NCBI RefSeq assembly: GCF_019139675.1
Contig: NZ_CP077077.1
Location: forward strand, 1,240,001 to 1,304,000
Reading direction: 5' to 3'
DNA length: 64,000 nucleotides
Source of the DNA: Pseudomonas maumuensis
Lineage (GTDB): Bacteria > Pseudomonadota > Gammaproteobacteria > Pseudomonadales > Pseudomonadaceae
Shown here piece by piece: positions 17,131 through 25,121 of this stretch (position 1 is its first letter; each line of letters begins with the position of its first letter). The notes beneath the pieces were generated by a model. It was not told where the DNA came from, did no database searches, and worked only from the letters and a program-made list of their open reading frames with translations. Made by a program: the position numbers and the translations under genes.

Positions 17131-18435
17131 TCAAAGCTCGGTATTACGGGTTTCCTTGAGACACAACACGGCAATCAGGCTGATCAGCGCCGCCGCCGAC
17201 ACATAGCCTCCCACCCAGCTCAATCCCCCCATGCTCACCAGCTTCTGGGCAAAGAACGGTGCCGCCGAGGCGCCGACGATGCCGCCCAGGTTGTAGGCCG
17301 CCGAAGCGCCGGTGTAGCGCACATGGGTCGGGAACAGCTCCGGCAGCAGCGCGCCCATCGGGGCGAAGGTCACCCCCATCAGGAACAGCTCGATGCTCAG
17401 GAACAATGCCACCCCGGTGGTCGAGCCCGAGGTCAGCAGCGGTTCCATGGCAAAGCCCGAGGCGATGGCCAGCAGCGCGCCGGCGATCAACACTGGCTTG
17501 CGCCCGTAACGGTCGCTCAACCAGGCCGACAGGGGCGTGGCCAGGGCCATGAACACCACGGCGAAGCACAGCAGGCCGAGGAAGGTTTCGCGGCTGTAGC
17601 CCAGTGTGGACACGCCATAGCTCAACGAGAACACCGTGGAGATGTAGAACAGCGCGTAGCACACCACCATCGCCGCAGCCCCCAGCAGGGTCGGCAGCCA
17701 GTACTGGGAAAACAGCTCGATCACCGGCATCTTGACCCGCTCCTGGCGGGCCACGGCCTTGGCGAACACCGGGCTTTCCTCGAGTTTCAGGCGTACATAG
17801 AGCCCGACCAGCACCAATGCGGCGCTGAGCAGGAACGGAATGCGCCAGCCCCATTCGCGGAACTGCTCGTCGCTGAGCACCAGGGCCAGGGTGAGGAACA
17901 GGCCGTTGGCGGCGAGGAAGCCGATCGACGGGCCCAACTGCGGGAACATGCCGAACCAGGCACGCTTGCCCTCAGGGGCGTTTTCGGTGGCCAGCAGTGC
18001 CGCACCGCCCCATTCGCCGCCCAGCCCCAGGCCCTGGCCGAAGCGCAGCACGCAGAGAATGATCGGTGCCCACACGCCGATGCTGTCATACCCGGGCAAC
18101 ACGCCGATCAGGGTGGTCGAGACGCCCATCAGCAGTAGCGAGGCGACCAGCGTCGACTTGCGCCCGATGCGGTCGCCGAAGTGGCCGAACAGCGCCGACC
18201 CCAGTGGCCGGGCGAGGAAGGCGATACCGAAGGTAAGGAAGGCCGCCAGCATTTGCGCGGTGCCGGAGCCGGACGGGAAGAACACCGGCCCGATCACCAA
18301 TGCGGCGGCGGTGGCGTAGACGTAGAAATCGTAGAACTCGATGGCGGTGCCGATGAAGCTGGCGGTGGCCACCCGGGCAGGCGAGTTGACCGGGGCAGCC
18401 GAGGCAGGTTCGGCGTAGGTGCTGCTGGTAGTCAT
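17131..18435 (-). CDS. MHS-family MFS transporter
   Basis: 434 residues, 12 predicted membrane helices. The N-terminus ASFIGTAIEFYDFYVYATAAALV and the loop FGHFGDRIGRKSTL are typical of the metabolite:H+ symporter family (ProP, KgtP, ShiA relatives). These import organic acids, betaines or aromatic acids with protons; the substrate is not predictable. I start at the ATG at 18435 (MTTSSTYAEP), preceded by AGGGACC; upstream in-frame ATGs would add a non-conserved tail. A 240-bp untranslated stretch separates it from the upstream CBS-protein gene. Confidence 0.85.
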   Translation of the reverse strand: MTTSSTYAEPASAAPVNSPARVATASFIGTAIEFYDFYVYATAAALVIGPVFFPSGSGTAQMLAAFLTFGIAFLARPLGSALFGHFGDRIGRKSTLVASLLLMGVSTTLIGVLPGYDSIGVWAPIILCVLRFGQGLGLGGEWGGAALLATENAPEGKRAWFGMFPQLGPSIGFLAANGLFLTLALVLSDEQFREWGWRIPFLLSAALVLVGLYVRLKLEESPVFAKAVARQERVKMPVIELFSQYWLPTLLGAAAMVVCYALFYISTVFSLSYGVSTLGYSRETFLGLLCFAVVFMALATPLSAWLSDRYGRKPVLIAGALLAIASGFAMEPLLTSGSTTGVALFLSIELFLMGVTFAPMGALLPELFPTHVRYTGASAAYNLGGIVGASAAPFFAQKLVSMGGLSWVGGYVSAAALISLIAVLCLKETRNTEL

Positions 18436-18675
18436 GCGAAGGTCCCTGACAGTCATGCTCCATGGGGCACGGCCCATGTGGCGGGCACACGGGAGCCGGA
18501 GCGTATTGTTGTTGGTCGCCGACTGACGATAGCCCAGGGGGTAGGCGGTGAGCGGTGGCTGTTCGGGGTGCTGAGCAGAACCGCGGGGCGTGTCAGTGGG
18601 GCGGACTGGTCGTCGGACGCCGGGTGCGGGTAGCGGGCGGGACGGCAGGGCTGGGTAAGCGTGACGCGAGTATAG

Positions 18676-19863
18676 CTATCGAGCCAGTGTCCAGACCAGT
18701 ACCTTGCTCGCGCAATTATCCTCGGTTTCGAGGATTTCCAGCCGATATCTGCCAACTTTCAGGCAAACCGCGCTTTCCGGAATGCTCTCCAGTGCCTCGG
18801 TCACCAGGCCGTTCAGGGTTTTCGGCCCACCGTCGCAGGGCAGGTGCCAGCCCAGCGTGCGGTTGATCTCGCGCAGCGAGGCGGTCCCTTCGATGACGAA
18901 GCGGCCATCGGGCTGAGGGTGGACATGTGGGTTGTCCAGGCTCTGCTCGTCCTCGAACTCGCCAACGATCTCTTCGAGAATGTCTTCCAGGGTGACGATG
19001 CCAAGCACTTCGCCATATTCATCCACCACCACGCCCATGCGCCGTTGCTGCTTGTGGAAGTTCAGCAGTTGCATCTGCAGTGGTGTGCTTTCGGGCACGA
19101 AGTAGGGCTCGTAGCAGGCCGCCTGGAGCTTCTCCAGGGTAAGCTCTGCCCGCGGCAGCAGGTGGCTGATCAGCTTGGTGTTGAGGACGGCTTCGACCTG
19201 GTTGATGTCGTTGTGATAGACCGGCAGGCGCGTATGACGGCTGATGATCAGTTGCTCGATGATCTGCTCGATGGGGTCGTCGAGGTTGATGCCGTCTACT
19301 TCGTTGCGCGGTACCAGGATGTCGTTGACGGTGATCTTGTCCAGCGCCTGCAGGCCCTCCAGCAGGCCGTACTGGTTGCTCTCGGCTGGTTCGTCTTCGT
19401 CGAATGCGTCGCCCTGCTGCGGGTGCAGTGCCACCGCGGTGGGTTGCACGCGGAACGGGCGCAGGATCACTTTGGCGCAGCCGTCGAGCAGGCAGCCCAG
19501 CGGCTGCAGCAGCGCCAGCGGCAATTTCAGCAGGTTGCCGCCCAGGTCCAGGAAGGCTTGCGGGTTGCGGCGCGCCAGACGGCGCGGCAGGTAGTCGGCG
19601 AGTACCAGCAAGGTGAAGCTGGCGCCAAGGCCGGCTAGCCAGAAACCGTGTTCACCGCTGTAGCGCTGGCCAATCAGGCAGGCCAGGCCCAGTACCAGCA
19701 ACTTGCCGAGGCTGGCGCCGAGCACCAGGCCCTGGGCGGGCAGGGTCGGAGCGCCGTGGCCATTGAGCTGCTGGCGGGCGCAGTCTACCGCGGTGAACAG
19801 CGCCGACCACAGCAGGGCCAGTGCGATGATGCCGAGCAGCGGGGCGTACGGCAGAGTGTCCAT
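18676..19863 (-). CDS. CNNM/CorC/HlyC-family CBS-domain membrane protein
   Basis: 395 residues. An N-terminal DUF21-like region with hydrophobic segments (about 7-25, 46-64, 73-88, 110-135) is followed by two CBS domains (about 185-300, with VNDILVPRNEV and GIVTLEDILEEIVGEFEDE) and a C-terminal CorC/transporter-associated domain (about 315-390). Such proteins are linked to magnesium/cobalt efflux or tolerance. It lies 9 bp from the CcsA-like gene, and the two form a minus-strand pair divergent from ffh, a stable arrangement in pseudomonads. Confidence 0.85.
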   Translation of the reverse strand: MDTLPYAPLLGIIALALLWSALFTAVDCARQQLNGHGAPTLPAQGLVLGASLGKLLVLGLACLIGQRYSGEHGFWLAGLGASFTLLVLADYLPRRLARRNPQAFLDLGGNLLKLPLALLQPLGCLLDGCAKVILRPFRVQPTAVALHPQQGDAFDEDEPAESNQYGLLEGLQALDKITVNDILVPRNEVDGINLDDPIEQIIEQLIISRHTRLPVYHNDINQVEAVLNTKLISHLLPRAELTLEKLQAACYEPYFVPESTPLQMQLLNFHKQQRRMGVVVDEYGEVLGIVTLEDILEEIVGEFEDEQSLDNPHVHPQPDGRFVIEGTASLREINRTLGWHLPCDGGPKTLNGLVTEALESIPESAVCLKVGRYRLEILETEDNCASKVLVWTLAR

Positions 19864-19872
19864 GGGCGGCCG

Positions 19873-20682
19873 TCAGATGTGCAGGATGAATTCGCGGACC
19901 AGCTTGCTGCCGAAGTAGGCCAGCATCAGCAGGCAGAAGCCAGCCAGGGTCCAGCGGATCGCCTTGTGACCGCGCCAGCCGAGGCGGGTGCGGCCCCACA
20001 GCAGCACGCTGAAGACGATCCAGGCGACACAGGCCAGCAGCGTCTTGTGTACCAGGTGCTGGGCGAACAGGTTGTCGAGGAACAGCCAGCCGGAGATCAG
20101 CGACAGCGACAGCAGCCCCCACCCGGCCCAGAGGAAGCCGAACAGCAGGCTTTCCATGGTCTGCAGCGGCGGGAAGTTGCGAATCAGCCCGGACGGATGC
20201 TTGTGTTTGAGCTGGTGGTCCTGCAGCAACAGCAGCAGGGCCTGGAACACGGCGATGGTGAACAGGCCGTAGGCCAGGATCGACAAGAGGATATGGGCGA
20301 GGATGCCTGGCTCCTCGTTGATCAGCGGCACCGTGCCGGGTGGCGCGAACTGGGCCAGCAGCGCGGTCACCGCGCCGAGCGGGAACAGCAGCACCAGCAG
20401 GTTTTCCACGGGAATGCTCAGACAGGCGAGCAGGGTCAGGCCGATTACCGCCACGGCGATCAGGCTGGCGGCGCTGAAGAAGTCGAGGCTCAGGCCCAGG
20501 GGTGTGATCAGCTGGAAGAACAGGGCGCCGCCCTGGGCGACGACCGCCAGGGTGCCAAGCAGGCCAAGCAGCCGTTTGTCGGCACGGGCGCCACGGGCCA
20601 GGCCGGTGGCCTGGTAGAAGGTCGCGGCCAGATAAAGGAAGGCGGCGATCAGGTTGGGGATGAGGCTGGGTGAAGAGAACAT
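19873..20682 (-). CDS. CcsA-like (YpjD) inner-membrane protein
   Basis: 269 residues, about eight hydrophobic segments, member of the cytochrome-c-assembly/CcsA-type integral membrane family. In E. coli the homologue (YpjD) sits next to a CorC-like gene and ffh, the same context as here. A role in cytochrome c maturation is suggested by family name only. The ATG at 20682 has AGGACTT immediately upstream; a longer frame to 20823 would overlap the ffh promoter region. Confidence 0.8.
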   Translation of the reverse strand: MFSSPSLIPNLIAAFLYLAATFYQATGLARGARADKRLLGLLGTLAVVAQGGALFFQLITPLGLSLDFFSAASLIAVAVIGLTLLACLSIPVENLLVLLFPLGAVTALLAQFAPPGTVPLINEEPGILAHILLSILAYGLFTIAVFQALLLLLQDHQLKHKHPSGLIRNFPPLQTMESLLFGFLWAGWGLLSLSLISGWLFLDNLFAQHLVHKTLLACVAWIVFSVLLWGRTRLGWRGHKAIRWTLAGFCLLMLAYFGSKLVREFILHI

Positions 20683-20848
20683 AAGTCCTGGCGTGCAAGC
20701 CCTAAAGGGACGGAGTTTGGCATAGAACGCGGTAGGCAAGGAAGACTGCTTATCAATCGCGGGGCGTGTCTCACTCGCCATCTTGTGGGGGCTGGCCCGC
20801 GATTGGCCGGTGGTCCTGAGCAAGGTGTGCGCGCAAGACAGTCTCGGC

Positions 20849-20854
20849 TATAAT
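20849..20854 (+). promoter_or_regulatory. probable -10 box of ffh
   Basis: Consensus TATAAT about 85 bp before the ffh start. No good -35 hexamer is visible 16-18 bp upstream. Confidence 0.5.
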
Positions 20855-20938
20855 CGCCGCCTTGTTGTGCCCAGCGCGTGTGCATTTCCACCTGGGCGCC
20901 TGAAAAACCTCGGCTTCACTGGGCCTGAAAGGATCACC

Positions 20939-22315
20939 ATGTTCGAAAACCTGACCGACCGCCTGTCACAGACGCTGCGCCATGTCACCGGCAAGGCCAA
21001 GCTGACCGAAGACAACATCAAGGACACGCTGCGCGAAGTGCGCATGGCCCTGCTCGAGGCCGACGTCGCCCTGCCGGTGGTCAAGGATTTCGTCAACAGC
21101 ATCAAGGAGCGTGCGGTCGGCACCGAAGTGTCGCGTAGCCTGACTCCGGGCCAGGCGTTCGTGAAGATCGTCCAGGCCGAGCTGGAAAGCCTGATGGGGG
21201 CGGCCAACGAAGAGCTGACCCTCAACGCCGCCCCGCCGGCCGTGGTGCTGATGGCCGGTCTGCAAGGTGCTGGTAAGACCACCACCGCCGGCAAGCTGGC
21301 GCGTCACCTGAAAGAGCGCAAGAAGAAGAGCGTGATGGTGGTGTCGGCCGACGTCTACCGTCCGGCGGCGATCAAGCAGCTCGAGACGCTGGCCAATGAT
21401 ATCGGCGTGACCTTCTTCCCGTCCGACATCAGCCAGAAGCCGGTGGCCATCGCCGAAGCGGCGATCCGCGAAGCCAAGCTCAAGTTCATCGACGTGGTGA
21501 TCGTCGATACCGCGGGTCGTCTGCATGTCGACGCCGACATGATGGACGAGATCAAGGCCCTGCACGCCGCGGTCAAGCCGATCGAAACCCTGTTCGTGGT
21601 CGACGCCATGACCGGCCAGGATGCCGCCAACACGGCCAAGGCCTTTGGCGATGCGTTGCCGCTGACCGGCGTGGTGCTGACCAAGGTCGACGGTGACGCC
21701 CGTGGCGGTGCCGCCCTGTCGGTGCGCGCCATTACCGGCAAGCCGATCAAGTTCATCGGCATGGGCGAGAAGACCGAAGCCCTCGAGCCGTTCCACCCCG
21801 ACCGGATCGCTTCGCGCATCCTCGGCATGGGTGACGTGCTCAGCCTGATCGAGCAGGCCGAGCAGAACATCGACAAGGAAAAGGCCGACAAACTGGCCAA
21901 GAAGTTGAAGAAGGGCAAGGGCTTCGACCTCGAAGACTTCCGCGATCAACTGCAACAGATGAAGAACATGGGCGGCCTTGGTGGCCTCATGGACAAACTG
22001 CCGAGCATCGGTGGCGTCAACCTGTCGCAGATGGGCAACGCCCAGGGCGCGGCCGAGAAGCAGTTCAAGCAGATGGAAGCGATCATCAATTCCATGACCC
22101 CTGCCGAGCGCCGCGACCCTGACCTGATCAGCGGTTCGCGCAAGCGCCGCATCGCCCTCGGTTCCGGCACCCAGGTGCAGGACATCGGTCGGCTGATCAA
22201 GCAGCACAAGCAGATGCAGAAGATGATGAAGAAATTCTCCGCCAAGGGTGGCATGGCCAAGATGATGCGTGGCCTTGGTGGGATGCTGCCGGGTGGCGGC
22301 ATGCCCAAGATGTAA
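20939..22315 (+). CDS. ffh: signal recognition particle protein Ffh
   Basis: 458-residue SRP54 GTPase that binds signal sequences with 4.5S RNA and delivers nascent inner-membrane proteins to FtsY. N domain at about 1-85; G domain with GLQGAGKT at about 108-115, DTAGR and TKVDGD; C-terminal methionine-rich M domain (about 325-458, many MQKMMKK-type segments). The ATG at 20939 is preceded by GAAAGGA; the frame stays open upstream without a better start. First gene of the block that continues with rpsP-rimM-trmD-rplS. Confidence 0.97.
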   Translation: MFENLTDRLSQTLRHVTGKAKLTEDNIKDTLREVRMALLEADVALPVVKDFVNSIKERAVGTEVSRSLTPGQAFVKIVQAELESLMGAANEELTLNAAPPAVVLMAGLQGAGKTTTAGKLARHLKERKKKSVMVVSADVYRPAAIKQLETLANDIGVTFFPSDISQKPVAIAEAAIREAKLKFIDVVIVDTAGRLHVDADMMDEIKALHAAVKPIETLFVVDAMTGQDAANTAKAFGDALPLTGVVLTKVDGDARGGAALSVRAITGKPIKFIGMGEKTEALEPFHPDRIASRILGMGDVLSLIEQAEQNIDKEKADKLAKKLKKGKGFDLEDFRDQLQQMKNMGGLGGLMDKLPSIGGVNLSQMGNAQGAAEKQFKQMEAIINSMTPAERRDPDLISGSRKRRIALGSGTQVQDIGRLIKQHKQMQKMMKKFSAKGGMAKMMRGLGGMLPGGGMPKM

Positions 22316-22323
22316 TTGAATTC

Positions 22324-22395
22324 GGGCGGCGGTCTTTATATGAAGACCGCCGCCCAGCCCCCGCTTCGGCGGGAACAGTGCCGCCAAATGGCGGC
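22324..22395 (+). other. three tandem hairpins between ffh and rpsP
   Basis: Hairpin 1: 13-bp perfect stem GGGCGGCGGTCTT/AAGACCGCCGCCC (22324-22355). Hairpin 2: CCCGC-TTC-GGCGGG-like, about 22359-22373. Hairpin 3: GCCGCC-AAAT-GGCGGC (22380-22395). None has a U-run. They may act as an attenuator, an RNA-processing site or a weak terminator separating ffh from the ribosomal operon. Confidence 0.6.
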
Positions 22396-22547
22396 TTAAC
22401 CGGCAGATCTGAACGGTGGGTCAAGCGCTCGCCGAAAAAGGCATTTGCAAATGTCCGTGTATTCCCCGAGAATATGCGGCCTTTTGGGCACCCGTGTGCC
22501 CATTGGGCATTCAGTTTTGCAGCACCGACTATAGGAACGATGTTCAC

Positions 22548-22799
22548 ATGGTAACCATTCGTCTGGCCCGTGGCGGCTCGAAAAAGCGCCCATTCTACCA
22601 CCTGACCGTGACCAACTCGCGTAACGCCCGTGACGGCCGTTTCGTTGAGCGCGTTGGCTTCTTCAACCCGATCGCATCGGGCGCCGAAGTCAAGCTGTCG
22701 GTCAACCAAGAGCGCGTCACCTACTGGCTGAGCCAGGGCGCACAGCCGTCTGAGCGTGTTGCTCAGCTGCTGAAGGAAGCTGCCAAGGCTGCAGCCTGA
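22548..22799 (+). CDS. rpsP: 30S ribosomal protein S16
   Basis: 83-residue small-subunit protein; [17 protein letters not shown] is the diagnostic start. ATG at 22548, with AGGA about 12 bp upstream. An overlapping out-of-frame ATG lies 8 bp before it. Followed after 5 bp by rimM in the conserved rpsP-rimM-trmD-rplS operon. Confidence 0.97.
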   Translation: MVTIRLARGGSKKRPFYHLTVTNSRNARDGRFVERVGFFNPIASGAEVKLSVNQERVTYWLSQGAQPSERVAQLLKEAAKAAA

Positions 22800-22804
22800 G
22801 CAGT

Positions 22805-23341
22805 ATGAACGCGACGCCAGAAAAGGCTGATGACCTCATCGTCGTTGGCAAGATTTTTTCGGTTCACGGCGTTCGCGGCGAGGTGAAGGTGTATTCCTTT
22901 ACCGATCCGATTGAAAACCTGTTGGATTATCCGCGCTGGACGCTTCGGCACGAAGGCAAGGTAAAGCAGGTCGAGCTGGTCAGCGGTCGTGGCTCCCAAA
23001 AGGGCCTGGTCGTGAAATTGAAAGGCCTCGAGGATCGTGACGAAGCCCGTCTTCTGAGCGGTTACGAAATCTGCATTGCGCGGAGCCTTTTGCCCAACCT
23101 GGCAGCCGACGAGTACTACTGGTACCAGTTGGAAGGCCTGAAGGTCATCAATCAGGACGAACAGCTGTTCGGCACGATCGATCACCTGTTGGAGACCGGT
23201 GCGAACGATGTAATGGTGGTCAAGCCTTGCACAGGCAGCCTGGATGATCGCGAGCGTCTGTTGCCCTATACGGAGCAATGCGTGCTGGCAGTCGACCTGC
23301 AGGCCGGTGTGATGCGAGTCGAATGGGACGCGGATTTCTAG
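22805..23341 (+). CDS. rimM: ribosome maturation factor RimM
   Basis: 178-residue 16S rRNA processing factor needed for maturation of the 30S head. N-terminal RimM barrel with VVGKIFSVHGVRGEVKV at about 13-29; C-terminal PRC-barrel with YYWYQLEGLKV and the final VEWDADF. Normal length. Between rpsP and trmD with 5- and 3-bp gaps. Confidence 0.97.
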   Translation: MNATPEKADDLIVVGKIFSVHGVRGEVKVYSFTDPIENLLDYPRWTLRHEGKVKQVELVSGRGSQKGLVVKLKGLEDRDEARLLSGYEICIARSLLPNLAADEYYWYQLEGLKVINQDEQLFGTIDHLLETGANDVMVVKPCTGSLDDRERLLPYTEQCVLAVDLQAGVMRVEWDADF

Positions 23342-23344
23342 ACG

Positions 23345-24097
23345 ATGGGTAGTCTTCGCGTAGAAGTCATCACGTTGTTCCCCGAGATGTTCTCGGCCAT
23401 CACGGAGTACGGCATTACCAGCCGTGCGGTGAAACAGGGGTTGCTGCAAGTGACCTGCTGGAACCCGCGGGACTACACCACAGATCGCCACCACACCGTG
23501 GATGATCGGCCGTTTGGCGGTGGTCCGGGCATGGTGATGAAGATCAAGCCTCTGGAAGACGCCCTGGTTAGCGCCAGGCAGGCGACTGGAGCTGCGGCAA
23601 AGGTGATCTACCTTTCGCCACAAGGCCGCAAGCTGACCCAGCAGGCGGTCAAAGGCTTGGCCGAACAGGAATCGTTGATCCTGATCGCCGGCCGTTATGA
23701 AGGCATCGACGAGCGCTTTATCGAGGCTCATGTCGATGAGGAGTGGTCGATTGGCGACTATGTGCTTTCCGGTGGCGAGCTGCCGGCCATGGTACTGATC
23801 GATGCGGTTACGCGGCTGCTGCCCGGAGCTTTAGGGCATGTGGACTCGGCGGAGGAAGATTCTTTCACCGACGGTCTGCTGGATTGCCCGCATTACACCC
23901 GACCCGAGGTGTATGCGGATCAGCGCGTTCCCGACGTGTTGCTAAGTGGCAACCATGCACATATCCGGCGTTGGCGGATGAAGCAGTCCCTTGGTAGGAC
24001 CTTCGAACGACGCGCCGATCTTCTGGAAAGTCGCTCGCTTTCTGGAGAAGAGAAGAAGCTGCTCGAGGAATACCTCCGCGAGCGGGACGATAGTTAA
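23345..24097 (+). CDS. trmD: tRNA (guanine-N1)-methyltransferase TrmD
   Basis: 250-residue SPOUT-family enzyme that methylates G37 of tRNAs, preventing +1 frameshifts. N-terminal [11 protein letters not shown]; the knot region around [10 protein letters not shown] and [20 protein letters not shown] contains the SAM-binding loop. Normal length. Third gene of the ribosomal operon. Confidence 0.97.
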   Translation: MGSLRVEVITLFPEMFSAITEYGITSRAVKQGLLQVTCWNPRDYTTDRHHTVDDRPFGGGPGMVMKIKPLEDALVSARQATGAAAKVIYLSPQGRKLTQQAVKGLAEQESLILIAGRYEGIDERFIEAHVDEEWSIGDYVLSGGELPAMVLIDAVTRLLPGALGHVDSAEEDSFTDGLLDCPHYTRPEVYADQRVPDVLLSGNHAHIRRWRMKQSLGRTFERRADLLESRSLSGEEKKLLEEYLRERDDS

Positions 24098-24139
24098 CGT
24101 ATCGATGGTGGATCAAGTTATCCATCTTAGGAGCACAGC

Positions 24140-24490
24140 ATGACCAACAAGATCATCCAGCAGCTCGAAGCCGAGCAGATGAGCAAAGAGATCCCGACCT
24201 TCGCACCAGGCGACACCATCGTCGTCCAGGTTAAAGTGAAGGAAGGCGACCGCTCGCGTCTGCAGGCGTTCGAAGGCGTCGTTATCGCCAAGCGTAACCG
24301 CGGTCTGAACAGCGCCTTCACCGTGCGCAAGATCTCCAGCGGCGTTGGCGTAGAGCGTACCTTCCAGACCTACAGCCCGCAGATCGATAGCCTGGCCGTG
24401 AAACGTCGTGGTGACGTGCGTAAAGCCAAGCTGTACTACCTGCGTGACCTGTCCGGTAAAGCAGCTCGCATCAAGGAAAAACTGTCCTGA
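24140..24490 (+). CDS. rplS: 50S ribosomal protein L19
   Basis: 116-residue large-subunit protein located at the 30S-50S interface. Typical [18 protein letters not shown] and [21 protein letters not shown] segments. Preceded by TTAGGAGCACAGC. Last gene of the operon; a strong terminator follows. Confidence 0.97.
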   Translation: MTNKIIQQLEAEQMSKEIPTFAPGDTIVVQVKVKEGDRSRLQAFEGVVIAKRNRGLNSAFTVRKISSGVGVERTFQTYSPQIDSLAVKRRGDVRKAKLYYLRDLSGKAARIKEKLS

Positions 24491-24526
24491 GTGCAGTTTG
24501 CCCGGTGGCCGAGGCCGCCTAGCGAG

Positions 24527-24554
24527 AAAAAAGCAGCCTTCGGGCTGCTTTTTT
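24527..24554 (+). terminator. intrinsic terminator of the rpsP-rplS operon
   Basis: A-run, GCAGCC stem, TTCG tetraloop, GGCTGC and then six T. It is symmetric, 37 bp after rplS. Confidence 0.95.
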
Positions 24555-24590
24555 GCGTCTTGAATCTTGCCTTTGCGATGTGACTCCGAG

Positions 24591-24998
24591 ATGACAACCC
24601 GAGACCAGGAAATCCAGCGCCGCACCGAACTGTCGGTGACCCGCGTGACCAAGGCGGTGTTCCCCAACACCACCAACCACCACAACACCCTGTTCGGTGG
24701 CACGGCGCTGGCGTGGATGGACGAAGTGTCGTTCATCGCCGCCACCCGTTTCTGCCGGCTGCCGCTGGTGACCGTGTCCACCGACCGCATCGATTTCAAG
24801 CACCCGATTCCGGCAGGCTCGATCGTCGAGCTGGTGGGGACGGTGATCAAGGTCGGCAACACCAGCCTGCAGGTGCAGGTGGATGTGTTCGTCGAGAACA
24901 TGTACCTCGATGGTCGCGAACGGGCGATCCATGGCGTGTTCAGCTTCGTCGCCATCGACGAGGACAAGCGCCCGGTGCCGGTGCTGCCGTTGGCCTGA
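24591..24998 (+). CDS. acyl-CoA thioesterase, YciA-like hotdog protein
   Basis: 135 residues, single hotdog domain. The HHNTLFGGTALAWMDEVSFIAA segment (about 30-51) carries the catalytic Asn/Asp region of the YciA/BACH group, which hydrolyses acyl-CoAs. Start chosen at ATG 24591, a few bases after CCGAG; an in-frame ATG at 24567 lies 12 bp from the rplS terminator and is less likely. Own transcription unit. Confidence 0.85.
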   Translation: MTTRDQEIQRRTELSVTRVTKAVFPNTTNHHNTLFGGTALAWMDEVSFIAATRFCRLPLVTVSTDRIDFKHPIPAGSIVELVGTVIKVGNTSLQVQVDVFVENMYLDGRERAIHGVFSFVAIDEDKRPVPVLPLA

Positions 24999-25024
24999 TA
25001 GCCAAAGCGCTGGTTTGACGCGTC

Positions 25025-25113
25025 CCTGTAGGAGCGGCTTCAGCCGCGATCACCCGCAAAGCGGGTGCCAGGCACCGCGACGCATTCATCGCGGCTAAAG
25101 CCGCTCCTACAGG
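25025..25113. repeat. inverted REP pair with nested hairpin
   Basis: Arms at 25025-25050 and 25088-25113 (26 bases, one mismatch; core GTAGGAGCGGCTT.AGCCGCGAT) enclose a perfect CACCCGC-AAA-GCGGGTG hairpin (25051-25067). Located between the convergent thioesterase and antiporter genes. This core differs from the CGCCGGCAAGCCGGC type used elsewhere in the window. Confidence 0.85.
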
Positions 25114-25121
25114 TCAATTTG

